Source of the DNA: JBJGXI01 sp045635475
GTDB taxonomy: Bacteria; Bacillota; Bacilli; Bacillales; Amphibacillaceae
Assembly (NCBI RefSeq): GCF_045635475.1
Contig: NZ_JBJGXI010000044.1
Span: 1-47,360 of the forward strand
Direction of reading: 5' to 3'
DNA length: 47,360 bases
Below, in pieces: positions 1 through 7,968 of this stretch (position 1 is its first letter; each line of letters begins with the position of its first letter). Both the position numbers and the translations under genes were made by a program. Under the pieces are notes generated by a model. The model made no database searches and was not told where the DNA came from. It saw only the letters and a list, made by a program, of their open reading frames with translations.

Positions 1-334
1 ATATGGATTAGATTGGTTAACCACTTTTGATTCCACTTGATTTTCTTCACGTGTTTCCAGATACACAATCTTTTTACGTTTTCGAAGCATCGTTTTACAG
101 CCGTTAACTAAAATTGTCTTGCTCCAGCTATAAAACGAGTCGTCTTTCTTTAAAAGATAGACTTTTTCATAAAGTGTTACGATCATATCTTCTAATGCGT
201 CTAAGGCATCTTGTTTATTGCCCATATAGTGGGTAAGCAAGTCTATAATAAGTATCTCGTTCGTCCATTATTAGTTGCAGCAATGCTTCTTTGTCGCCTT
301 TTTTTGCTTTTTTTACGAACTTTGATACGTCCAC
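1..334 (-). pseudogene. ECF-type RNA polymerase sigma factor, 5' part, frameshifted
   Basis: Minus-strand reading gives a sigma-70 family region 2 protein: a start with DVSKFVKKAKKGDKEALL, then YRLAY, and in the next frame HYMGNKQDALDALEDM and a WSKTILVNGCKTMLRKRKK stretch. That is the usual ECF sigma order. The first frame stops at 215 just after YRLAYPLYGQ. Removing one base from the CCC run near 231-233 restores a continuous frame to the window edge. The likely start is the GTG at 332-334 behind an AGGGGTGA ribosome site; an upstream ATG at 401-403 lies inside the inserted hairpin repeat. Region 4 lies outside the window. It is either a pseudogene, a phase-variable run or a sequencing error. 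ECF factors normally respond to envelope stress; the target here is unknown. Confidence 0.75.
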
Positions 335-391
335 ACTGTCACCCCTCTCGCCTATATGACTATCTTCATAAGAAAAAAGTTCATTTATTAG

Positions 392-506
392 AGTCAATTT
401 CATAATTACATTACATAGCTATTTGCATCCACATATATTATGGAGATGGGTTAATCCAACTATATGTGGATATGAATGGCTAAGAATCAGTATTATGAAA
501 TTGACT
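392..506. repeat. 115-bp hairpin element with terminal inverted repeats, copy 1
   Basis: The ends are AGTCAATTTCATAAT and its exact reverse complement (15 bp). Inside, arms around CCACATATA and TATATGTGG pair again, so most of the element can fold into one long hairpin. A second copy of the same 115-bp length lies at 43849-43963. There is no coding capacity and no clear target-site duplication. It looks like a MITE-type non-autonomous element, inserted just upstream of the sigma factor gene. Confidence 0.8.
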
Positions 507-529
507 AAAGAAAGTATTTTTTGAATTTT

Positions 530-567
530 ACCAGTTTTTTAAAAAAGCATGACAATTTTGTCATGCT
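530..567 (-). terminator. Rho-independent terminator
   Basis: Perfect 9-bp arms AGCATGACA/TGTCATGCT (546-567) with a 4-base loop, followed on the minus strand by a T-rich run. It sits directly downstream of the fni relic and was probably that gene's terminator. Confidence 0.7.
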
Positions 568-570
568 CGT

Positions 571-774
571 TTACTCTTTAGCGCTCCACTTAATATACGA
601 TCCAATCAATCGATCTGTCATTTGCAATTCCTCTGGTGACTTTGCACCGACGGAAAATATTTCCATTATCAATTGCATTCATTTACTTATCATTCCATTG
701 GTAAGCTGGTCAACTGATTCTGCGGCTACTTTTAAAATGGACCAGCTAAAACCGGCTATACTTAACTGCAATTG
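571..774 (-). pseudogene. Remnant of a second type 2 isopentenyl-diphosphate isomerase gene (C-terminal fragment)
   Basis: The minus-strand translation reads SIAGFSWSILKVAAESVDQL, then a stop, then MQLIMEIFSVGAKSPEELQM and a final RLIGSYIKW. It aligns with the last 55-60 residues of the intact Fni at 5467-6495 (NMAGFGRSILKAATESSEQL ... MAMFAIGAQSLDDLQATNRL). An in-frame TGA and the absence of everything upstream show it is dead. It was a diverged paralogue, not a recent copy. Confidence 0.75.
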
Positions 775-784
775 GTTATTGTAG

Positions 785-956
785 TGTTATAGATATCGGG
801 TTTAGTTTCAATTTAGATCTAATACTATTATAGAGGATACAGAGAGAAGAATAACTTAATTAAAAATCCTTTTTTTTCCTAATTTAGGAGGAAAATAGCT
901 GATTGATATAGAAACTATAATTATGGTGATCACCAAAACTAAAAAGGGAGAGATAT
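785..956. other. Intergenic region, probable promoter of the 957-4613 operon
   Basis: AT-rich and without a convincing gene. It holds TATTATAG-like and TATAAT-like stretches around 828-836 and an isolated AGGAGG at about 886-891 not followed by a usable reading frame. No structured leader is seen. Confidence 0.3.
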
Positions 957-1373
957 GTGTTGATAAAAAAGGCTAAAGTGCTCATATTATTTTTCGGATT
1001 AAGTCTATTTGTCTTAGGTAGCTCTATTTCTGCTCAAGAGGTAGAAATTCTCGATGATGGAAATGTTATTAAACCAAATTATTACCCTGTGTATGCTTCT
1101 ATTTCACCTAGTAGTCAGACAATTACAGGAGCTACGGCTACAGCTTCTTGGGATTTATCCTGGGGAGGTGGTGATGGAAGATATAATGTCTTCTTTAGCT
1201 ATGGTGATGGAAATTCATATGAACCTAGTACTCAATACAATACTGGTCAACTCCACTTTTACGAATATTCATTAGGAAGCTCCACATATGCCGAGTATAG
1301 TCAAACATTAATTGTGTCTTCCTCTCCAGACAGTGATTCGGATTCTTCTACAGTTACACACGATAGATGGTAA
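957..1373 (+). CDS. Small secreted protein with a PKD/Ig-like beta-rich body
   Basis: 138 aa. The N-terminus KKAKVLILFFGLSLFVLGSS followed by ISAQ is a clear signal peptide with a likely AxA-type cleavage site near residue 26. The mature part is rich in Gly, Ser, Thr, Tyr and Asp and has alternating hydrophobic residues like a small beta-sandwich (Ser-rich, SSQTITGATATASWDLSWGG, then FFSYGDG as in PKD repeats). It ends in a Ser/Asp-rich tail and has no Cys. The start is GTG 957 or TTG 960 behind AAAAAGGGAG. The ABC genes begin 34 bases downstream, so it is likely co-transcribed with them and may be their cargo, a sensor or an accessory factor. I cannot assign a family. Confidence 0.7.
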   Translation: MLIKKAKVLILFFGLSLFVLGSSISAQEVEILDDGNVIKPNYYPVYASISPSSQTITGATATASWDLSWGGGDGRYNVFFSYGDGNSYEPSTQYNTGQLHFYEYSLGSSTYAEYSQTLIVSSSPDSDSDSSTVTHDRW

Positions 1374-1407
1374 AATTGTAAAAATCTTATAAATTGAGGT
1401 GTACGCA

Positions 1408-2067
1408 TTGATAGAGCTTAAAGATGTTACAAAGGTATATCAAAATCAAGTCCAAGCGATTCACAACATTTCACTTCAAATCGATAGGTCCGAATGGATA
1501 TCTTTTTTAGGTCCATCTGGTTCAGGAAAATCCACTTTACTTAATTGCATAGCTGGAATAGAAACACCCACTTCAGGTGAGATTAAAATTTCCGGTGAAA
1601 AAGTACAGGAATTTACAAGTAAGCAACTCCAGTTATTCCGGCGCTCTACTATCGGCCTAGTTTTCCAAGATTTTCGTTTGCTTCCGCAACATTCCGTATT
1701 AAATAACATTATGTTACCGCTGATACCCTATGAGGAAAAAAAGAACTTAAAGCAAAGAGCTATTGACTTATTGAAGGAAGTAGGAATGGACAAAAGAGGT
1801 GAGCACCTTCCTGGGGAATTATCAGGAGGAGAACAGCAACGAGTTGCGATTGCTAGATCACTGATTAATCAACCAGATATTTTAATTGTGGATGAACCTA
1901 CGGGAAATTTAGATAAAGGAAATCGAGACCAAATAGTCACAATTCTCTTAGAGCTTCAAAAAAAAGGGCATACAATTCTAATGGCAACCCACGATCCAGA
2001 AATAGCCGTTCATGCAAACCGCAAATTTTCCCTTATTGATGGTAGCTTGCAAGAAGGAGGAGCGTGA
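1408..2067 (+). CDS. ABC transporter ATP-binding protein, LolD/MacB type
   Basis: About 219 aa. Walker A GPSGSGKST, Q-loop VFQDFRLLPQ, signature LSGGEQQRVAIARS, Walker B ILIVDEPTGNLD and the switch His in MATHDPE are all present and ordered as in FtsE/LolD/MacB-type ATPases that pair with FtsX-like permeases. I chose the TTG at 1408 because GAGGTG sits 6-7 bases before it and the protein then starts MIELKDVTKVY, the family norm; the frame stays open to a GTG at 1399. It overlaps the permease gene by a few bases, so the two are translationally coupled. It should power mechanotransmission or export by the adjacent permease. Substrate unknown. Confidence 0.92.
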   Translation: MIELKDVTKVYQNQVQAIHNISLQIDRSEWISFLGPSGSGKSTLLNCIAGIETPTSGEIKISGEKVQEFTSKQLQLFRRSTIGLVFQDFRLLPQHSVLNNIMLPLIPYEEKKNLKQRAIDLLKEVGMDKRGEHLPGELSGGEQQRVAIARSLINQPDILIVDEPTGNLDKGNRDQIVTILLELQKKGHTILMATHDPEIAVHANRKFSLIDGSLQEGGA

Positions 2068-4613
2068 TCTTGTTTAGTATCATTGCACAGTCCATTCGTA
2101 ACCAGAAAAAACTGTCCTTTTTATACGTACTCGCTATTGCTATCATACTGTTTACAATCCCTTTAACGATGAACACATTACAAACTGCTACTATAAAGGT
2201 ACAGTCTGCTATTGAAGACCACGCTCGTGGAACATATGATATCTTAGTTCGCCCCAAAGGAGCAGCTAATCAAGTGGAGCAGAAGCTTGGATTGGTTGAA
2301 GAAAATTACCTCGCAGTAGGAAACGGCGGGATATCTATAGCGGAATGGAATGAAATAAAAAGGATTGCTGATGTGGATGTTGCAGCTCCTATCGCATCGC
2401 TAGGATATTTTACAGGCAAAAGCAAAACCTTTTCGATATGGAACCCAACTGAATCCGTGCGCGTAAATAACCATTTTTATACAACGAATGGGGTAAATCG
2501 ATATAACATTAAGACTGTTTCAGCAGCGATGATCGAACGGGAACCTGGATTATTCGATAAAATGGCGGAGGGACGAAATAAAAATTATATGCAACCAGGC
2601 GTCAATCCCGCTTTTTTATTTCCTAACACGTATCACTTACTCGTTGGTATTGACCCAGAAAGCGAGGAAAAACTTACAAATATATCCTTTGATCAATTAA
2701 ATGTAGAACTATCAACACGGCAATTAGAAAAATTATCGTTTGCGGGAGACGCACCAATTATTAAAGTATTAAAATTTAAGGATGCACAGGTTCCACTCTT
2801 TGTAAATATTGATTACGATACTATAGAAGTGACTTCAGAGCAATTATCCGAAATCCGAGAAGAATTGGACATTGAACTTGACGAACCTTTTTTCTTAGGA
2901 TCAACAGAAGCCACCCGTCAAGTGCTAGCAAATATACAATCCTATCCTGCAAGTGAGGAAAAAACATATCATTATAATTTTTCTAATTATATAGAACCCT
3001 TTTCATATGACTTTATATACGTCAATAAGGAAGAACAAATCATTGTTGATAAAGAGCAAGGGGGATGGTCAAACCAAGGAGAAACCTCCATGTTTTACCA
3101 GACATCCGAAATTCCATATGAAATAGATCCTTCTAGAAATCGGCTTGCTGTTACCATTCAAGGAGTGCATGAAGGGGTTCCAACTTATAGAGAAGTAACA
3201 GAACGAGGAGTCACCTTCACAGAGAGTACTGGAGAACTTCCATTTGTTTTAGAAACTGTCGGTGACTATACGATGGTTGACAGACAAAAAGAGATTGCGT
3301 CAAGTCCTTTAGGTATTTATCAGCTGAGAAATCCTACACTTGTCGAAAATGAACAAGGGAAAATTACGGACATAGAAATGACACCTACGATTACTCCAGG
3401 AAGCTTTGTACCTTCACCTGCTCAAGGAGTCGTTTTACTTGAAGATACAGAAATTATTAAGGGTGAAAAACCAATCGATGCGATTCGAGTGCGTGTAGCT
3501 GGAATTGACGGATATACAATCAAAACTGCCGATAAAGTTAAACAAGTTGCTGGTGAAATTGCCAAATTAGGCTATCAGGTCGACATTGTCGCCGGTGCTT
3601 CTCCACAGTATCTCGAAGTGGAGGTAGAAGGGTTAGGCATAGTCAAAGAATCCTGGACTACCTTAGGTGCTTCCGCATCTATTCAAAATAGATGGAATGG
3701 GACAACAATCTTACTATCAATCGTATTTAGTCTTGTTTCACTAACATATTTATTTAACCGCATGTATTTATGGAAAGTAAATAAGCGTGGCCAAATTATA
3801 TTACTTCAGCAATTGGGCTGGGACAAAAAGCATATCAGTCTGCTCTTTCAAATTGAGGTTACCCTACTGCTTCTGCTGGCAGGGATTGTTTCTTTGCTCG
3901 GCTTGTGGGCGACACACGATCCATTAGCTAACACCTCGCTCACATATAGTATATATGCTTTCTTGCTATGCATTGTTTTTTTTATTTCAATTTGGCATAT
4001 CCGCGTATCAAATCGAAAGAAAACAGGTCGAATACGAAAGCATAAAACAATAGACGGCAGTTCGTTTTCTCGTCTAATACAAAGCAATGTTCACTTTTAT
4101 CTACCTTATTTACGACCATGTGTACTCCAACTGCTATTTGTTAGTTTTCTAACGACATTTGCTTATCTATCCATTAAAGAGACAACCAATCAAACGGGTG
4201 TCACTTTACTTGGAGAATTTATAAACAATCAGATTTTTATCATGCAGTTGATTGTAATGTTAGCAGGATATACGATCGCTATCATTACTATCACTGACAC
4301 GACCGAAACATTATTATCATTACGACGTAGGGAAGTTGGAATATTGCGTGCAGTTGGGTGGGATGCCAAGCAAATTATCGATATCTTCTTTTACGAAATG
4401 GCGTTATGGACAGGCTTTGCTACTTTAGTAGGGATCATCTTATGTGTGGTCAGTTATAGTTTAATTTATCCGATTACTTATGGATCCCTAGTGATTGCGC
4501 TTATTTCTTGGTTAAGTCTGTACTTTATTATTCTGGTGACTTGCTATTCTATTATCCGACGAATTCTTAACACCGAGCTTTCATCTTCTTTTGTATTAAG
4601 GCGAGGGGATTAA
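2064..4613 (+). CDS. FtsX-family ABC transporter permease with a large extracytoplasmic domain
   Basis: 849 aa. A first membrane segment (about residues 14-36) is followed by roughly 500 extracytoplasmic residues, then two segments (about 548-566 and 594-613). After a further pair of segments comes a second FtsX core ending with RRREVGILRAVGWDAKQI, the conserved cytoplasmic turn of FtsX permeases. This layout matches MacB/LolC-like proteins adapted to Gram-positives. The GTG at 2064 overlaps the ATPase stop; a TTG at 2070 has better spacing from AAGGAGG and may be the true start. Such pairs commonly act in antimicrobial peptide resistance, envelope signalling or secreted-protein handling; the preceding secreted protein favours one of these. 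Confidence 0.9.
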   Translation: MILFSIIAQSIRNQKKLSFLYVLAIAIILFTIPLTMNTLQTATIKVQSAIEDHARGTYDILVRPKGAANQVEQKLGLVEENYLAVGNGGISIAEWNEIKRIADVDVAAPIASLGYFTGKSKTFSIWNPTESVRVNNHFYTTNGVNRYNIKTVSAAMIEREPGLFDKMAEGRNKNYMQPGVNPAFLFPNTYHLLVGIDPESEEKLTNISFDQLNVELSTRQLEKLSFAGDAPIIKVLKFKDAQVPLFVNIDYDTIEVTSEQLSEIREELDIELDEPFFLGSTEATRQVLANIQSYPASEEKTYHYNFSNYIEPFSYDFIYVNKEEQIIVDKEQGGWSNQGETSMFYQTSEIPYEIDPSRNRLAVTIQGVHEGVPTYREVTERGVTFTESTGELPFVLETVGDYTMVDRQKEIASSPLGIYQLRNPTLVENEQGKITDIEMTPTITPGSFVPSPAQGVVLLEDTEIIKGEKPIDAIRVRVAGIDGYTIKTADKVKQVAGEIAKLGYQVDIVAGASPQYLEVEVEGLGIVKESWTTLGASASIQNRWNGTTILLSIVFSLVSLTYLFNRMYLWKVNKRGQIILLQQLGWDKKHISLLFQIEVTLLLLLAGIVSLLGLWATHDPLANTSLTYSIYAFLLCIVFFISIWHIRVSNRKKTGRIRKHKTIDGSSFSRLIQSNVHFYLPYLRPCVLQLLFVSFLTTFAYLSIKETTNQTGVTLLGEFINNQIFIMQLIVMLAGYTIAIITITDTTETLLSLRRREVGILRAVGWDAKQIIDIFFYEMALWTGFATLVGIILCVVSYSLIYPITYGSLVIALISWLSLYFIILVTCYSIIRRILNTELSSSFVLRRGD

Positions 4614-4700
4614 AGGTTAATAGTGCATGATCCTCAAAAACTCACACCGCCTTTACCTGCTTGTTGATAATTCGGCGCCTTTTTAACACGCACTTATAGA
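4614..4700. repeat. Partial dispersed repeat with a TTTTTAACACGCACTTA end
   Basis: The end TTTTTAACACGCACTTATAG at 4680-4700 matches the right end of the 42.04-42.14 kb element (TTTTTAAACACGCACTTA). The left part is diverged. No gene is visible. Confidence 0.45.
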
Positions 4701-4703
4701 GAA

Positions 4704-4741
4704 AGAAACTCCCCTTTCCTAATTTAAGGAGGGGAGCTTTT
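4704..4741 (-). terminator. Terminator of the thioredoxin-like gene (copy A)
   Basis: CTCCCC and GGGGAG arms with extended pairing around AAGGA/TCCTT and an AAAGCTCCCC...TTTCTTTC minus-strand context. The same hairpin in better-conserved form follows the second thioredoxin gene at 17632-17669, so it was part of the duplicated unit. Confidence 0.8.
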
Positions 4742-4743
4742 CT

Positions 4744-5064
4744 TTAACCTAATTGTTGTTGCAAGAACTCAGTGACTTCTTCTGGTGATTTCGTAAAGGC
4801 ACTATGCTGATGCGCTAGCTTTTCACCGTTCTGAAAAATAAGAATGCTCGGAATACCCATCACTTCATGCTCTTGTGCAAGTCCTTCTACTTCATCACTA
4901 TTCACTTCGTACCACTCATATTGACTGTATCCTTCTAGGATATCACCAATAAACATATCCATCCGCTTGCAGTCCGGGGACCAGTTGGCATAAAATTTCA
5001 CGATAACAGGTTGATCGGAGCTGATTATTTCATTGAATTCTTCTTTTGTTTTTATCGCTTTCAT
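4744..5064 (-). CDS. Thioredoxin-like protein, copy A, lacking the first active-site Cys (WSPDC)
   Basis: 106 aa, the full thioredoxin-fold length. The active-site region reads ANWSPDCKR, whereas the paralogue at 17672-17992 reads ADWCPDCKR; the nucleophilic Cys is Ser (TCC codon). The cis-Pro loop MGIPSILIF is intact. The two proteins differ at only about nine of 106 positions, so this is a recent duplicate. Without the first Cys it cannot complete the normal dithiol cycle. It could work as a monothiol reductase/isomerase or mixed-disulphide trap, or be decaying. Start ATG at 5064. It lies beyond the 3' end of the carotenoid operon. Confidence 0.9.
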   Translation of the reverse strand: MKAIKTKEEFNEIISSDQPVIVKFYANWSPDCKRMDMFIGDILEGYSQYEWYEVNSDEVEGLAQEHEVMGIPSILIFQNGEKLAHQHSAFTKSPEEVTEFLQQQLG

Positions 5065-5082
5065 CCAGTCTAACCCCTTTCT

Positions 5083-5212
5083 TTACTAGGTTGTTAAAAA
5101 CTTTCACTATGTCGAAATACTTTATTTATACGAAAATGGGGGTTTACGCTCAAATTTGGCGCAAAAAACTCTCCCCCTAAAAATGGATTTACCCATTTTT
5201 TTTGAACATCCT
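5083..5212. repeat. About 130-bp element with inverted-repeat ends (AGGTTGTTAAAAA / TTTTTTGAACATCCT)
   Basis: The ends AGGTTGTTAAAAA (about 5088) and TTTTTTTTGAACATCCTC (about 5194-5211) are imperfect inverted repeats of each other. Related ends occur at 42052-42140 and 4680-4700. Inside there is no reading frame. The right end abuts the truncated acetyltransferase, suggesting the insertion caused or marks that break. Confidence 0.55.
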
Positions 5213-5441
5213 CTATAAGCTGTGGATTGATTACCTATTTAAATCCACTCAATTACATAGAATTGGCATGTCAACATGGTCAGTAAATAATCGAATGATT
5301 AAGGTAGCAAAAAGAATCGGAATGCAAGAGGAAGCCCGGATCAGAAAAGCTAGAATGGTTGAGGACAAATATTATGATGCCATTAAAATGGGGATATTAC
5401 GTGAAGAATGGGAATTAACTTCGGCTCAGTACATTAACTGA
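5202..5441 (+). pseudogene. C-terminal fragment of a GNAT acetyltransferase
   Basis: The translation LWIDYLFKSTQLHRIGMSTW, VNNRMIKVAKRIGMQEEARI, RKARMVEDKYYDAIKMGILR and a final EEWE matches the last third of RimJ/RimL-like GNAT enzymes, including the N-R-x-x-K-V-A-x-x-x-G-M acetyl-CoA segment. The N-terminal two thirds, with the substrate and first acetyl-CoA loops, are missing, and the open frame begins in the flanking repeat. It is almost surely non-functional. Confidence 0.75.
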
Positions 5442-5466
5442 GCCGTAATTACTATCAAAAAACAAT

Positions 5467-6495
5467 TCACCCTTTGACTAGACGATTTGTTGCCTGCAAA
5501 TCATCTAAAGACTGTGCACCAATTGCAAACATCGCCATTCTTAATTCCAATTCTTTTATTTCCATTATTTCAATAAGCTGTTCTGACGATTCGGTTGCTG
5601 CTTTTAAAATCGACCGACCGAACCCGGCCATATTAGCACCAAGCGCAATCGCTTTGGCAGCGTCTAATCCCGTTTTCATGCCACCGCTCGCGATAACGGG
5701 AAGCTGGTTCAACTCTTGTCTTACGGTCATAATACAATCAACTGTCGGAATACCCCATTCACTAAACGCTTCTGCTGCTTGTTTTTTGATCGGCTCTTTG
5801 GAGCGTAGCTTTTCGACTTGACTCCATGACGTTCCTCCAGCACCCGCAACATCAATAAACGACACCCCAACATCTGCTAACCGTTTAGCCACCGTTCCAT
5901 CAATCCCCCAACCAACTTCTTTTACCCCAACTGGAACTTCTAATTGCTTGCATATTTGTTCTATTTTCGAAAGTAAATCTTTAAAGTTCGTGTTTCCGCC
6001 TTGTTGAATCACTTCTTGGATCGTGTTCAAGTGAAGCACTAGTGCATTTGCATTGGTTATATCAATGATTTTTCGACATTCCTCAATTCCAAATCCGTAG
6101 TTTAATTGCACAGCGCCTAGGTTCGCAATAATCGGTGTATTGGGCGCATATTCCCTTACTTGAAAGCTGGCGCGATATTCTTTACTTTCTACAAGTGCGC
6201 GCGTTGAGCCTAAAGCAATCGTCCACCCTTTAGCTTCTGCTGCTGTTGCCAAGTTTCGGTTAATGGTTTCTGCTAAAGCTGCTCCGCCAGTCATGCTACT
6301 AATTAAAAATGGCGTAGCCCTCGATTTTCCTAAGAAGTTTGCTTCCGTTGTAATGTCAGCAAAATCGATTTCTGGTAACGCATTATGTATAAACCGCACT
6401 GTTTCAAAGCCTGTGGCAATGTTATCCCCGGTCACTTGATCTGTTAAGCACAATTTTATATGTTCGGACTTTCTTTCGTTTATATTGTCTGTCAT
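5467..6495 (-). CDS. fni: Type 2 isopentenyl-diphosphate delta-isomerase (FMN, NADPH dependent)
   Basis: 342 aa from the ATG at 6493-6495, which sits 8 bases behind AGGAGG; the longer frame to 6504 would place the start inside the ribosome site. Family marks are R-K-x-E-H-I at the N-terminus, FLISSMTGG (substrate loop), a VKEVGWG strand and the FMN-phosphate loop ASGGMKTGLDAAKAIALGA followed by AGFGR. It interconverts IPP and DMAPP, balancing precursors for the farnesyl diphosphate used by CrtM. It is the last gene of the carotenoid operon, 12 bases after crtP. A dead paralogue fragment lies at 571-774. Confidence 0.95.
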   Translation of the reverse strand: MTDNINERKSEHIKLCLTDQVTGDNIATGFETVRFIHNALPEIDFADITTEANFLGKSRATPFLISSMTGGAALAETINRNLATAAEAKGWTIALGSTRALVESKEYRASFQVREYAPNTPIIANLGAVQLNYGFGIEECRKIIDITNANALVLHLNTIQEVIQQGGNTNFKDLLSKIEQICKQLEVPVGVKEVGWGIDGTVAKRLADVGVSFIDVAGAGGTSWSQVEKLRSKEPIKKQAAEAFSEWGIPTVDCIMTVRQELNQLPVIASGGMKTGLDAAKAIALGANMAGFGRSILKAATESSEQLIEIMEIKELELRMAMFAIGAQSLDDLQATNRLVKG

Positions 6496-6507
6496 CCTGT
6501 GCACCTC

Positions 6508-7968
6508 CTAGAGTGTATTTATTTTATGAATTTTATCAGCGACCAACATCCCTGACAATGTCACAATTGGAGTTCCACCACCCGGGTGTGAAGAACCGCC
6601 AACATACCACAGGTGCTTAATTTGGTTATCTTTATTTGGTATTTTAAAAAATGCTTGCTTAAAGCTGTTAGATGACATCCCGTATATCGATCCTTTATAT
6701 GCTCCCGTCCGTTGTTCAATATCTTCCGGTGTCATCGTGCACTTGTACGTTAGATGTTTATTAAGACCAGTCAATCCTTTAGCTTCTAGCTTGGCTATTA
6801 TTTTTTCGGTTACTATCTCTTTGTTTTTCGTCCAATCTGTGTTTTCTGAAACAACAGGTGCGTTCACGAGTACAAACAAATTGCTAGTCATTTGCCCTGC
6901 CGCCGTTTTATCAGTAAATCCAGAATTGCAGATATAGATGGTTGGATTTTCAGGCATCTTTTTATAGGTGAAAATGGCATCAAACTCTGCTTTATAGTGT
7001 TGTGGGAAAAATACATTATGATGGGTTAACTGATCATACTTACTTTCTACTCCTAATAATAACGCAAATCCTGATAAAGATGGCTCTACACGATCCAGTT
7101 TTCTATCATTACTCAAAAGCTTCTCACGAACCGTTAATGCGTCAGCGTTGGCAATGATTTCGTCAGCATCATACGTTCCTAGATTTGTTTCTACTCCGAC
7201 AGCACGTCTGTCTTTTACAAGAATGCGCTCTACCTTTGTGTTTAATTGTACGGTTACACCTAACTCTTCGGCTAGCTTTTGAAAGGCTTCCACGATCGAA
7301 TACGTACCACCCTTCACACCATATACACCCTGGTTACCTTCCAAGTGGGCCATCATGCCAAAAGTGGCAGGGGCTTGATAAGGGGATGAGCCAACATAGG
7401 TTGCATACCTACCAAACATCGCTAATGTATTCGGATGTTTAAAATAGGATTGTAACCATTTATCGAAATTTGTCATTGGTTTTACCTTTAGAAAACTGAC
7501 TAACAATTTGGGGTTTAATTTCGCTTTCCAATCATATAACAATTTATTTAGAAATTGATCGTTGGCAATGTAATATAATTTGGCACTATCCTTTAAAAAA
7601 GCACGATATTGTTTTGCATCTTCTGTACTATAGTTTGCAATTTGCTGCTCGACCTTATCCACATCAGGACAAAAATCTACAACAGAACCATCTTCAAAGA
7701 AATTTCTCGTTCCCATGGGAAGATGATAAAATTCAAGGTAATCTTCCATACGTCTACCAGAATCCTCAAACACCGACTCAAACACATGCTTCATCGTGAT
7801 GGTACTCGGCCCAAGATCAAACCGGTAACCATCTGACACTACCCGCTGTAATTTACCACCAACGGTTTGTTCTTTCTCTAAAATGGTCACTTGATAGCCG
7901 CGATAAGCTAGTCGAATCGCAGAAGCTAAACCGCCGAGTCCAGCACCAATTATCATGATCTTTTTCAA
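6508..7968 (-). CDS. crtP: CrtP-type carotenoid oxygenase (4,4'-diaponeurosporene oxidase family, CrtNb)
   Basis: About 486 aa from a TTG at 7966-7968, 8 bases behind GGAAGG; TTGA overlaps the stop of the glycosyltransferase gene. The N-terminal dinucleotide fold is IIGAGLGGLASAIRLA with VTILEKEQTVGGK; FDLGPSTITM and the C-terminal YVGGSSHPGGGTPIVTLSG are typical of the CrtI/CrtN superfamily. It resembles staphylococcal CrtP more than CrtN, especially FGRYATYVGSSPYQAPA and SIYGM near the end. CrtP oxidises a terminal methyl of diaponeurosporene/diapolycopene to the aldehyde. No aldehyde dehydrogenase for the next step is in the operon. The exact reaction is inferred from resemblance. Confidence 0.85.
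   Translation of the reverse strand: MKKIMIIGAGLGGLASAIRLAYRGYQVTILEKEQTVGGKLQRVVSDGYRFDLGPSTITMKHVFESVFEDSGRRMEDYLEFYHLPMGTRNFFEDGSVVDFCPDVDKVEQQIANYSTEDAKQYRAFLKDSAKLYYIANDQFLNKLLYDWKAKLNPKLLVSFLKVKPMTNFDKWLQSYFKHPNTLAMFGRYATYVGSSPYQAPATFGMMAHLEGNQGVYGVKGGTYSIVEAFQKLAEELGVTVQLNTKVERILVKDRRAVGVETNLGTYDADEIIANADALTVREKLLSNDRKLDRVEPSLSGFALLLGVESKYDQLTHHNVFFPQHYKAEFDAIFTYKKMPENPTIYICNSGFTDKTAAGQMTSNLFVLVNAPVVSENTDWTKNKEIVTEKIIAKLEAKGLTGLNKHLTYKCTMTPEDIEQRTGAYKGSIYGMSSNSFKQAFFKIPNKDNQIKHLWYVGGSSHPGGGTPIVTLSGMLVADKIHKINTL

Noticed and set aside
521..784. Plus-strand frame of 87 codons
   Set aside because: The opposite strand matches the Fni C-terminus; this frame is its shadow and crosses a terminator.
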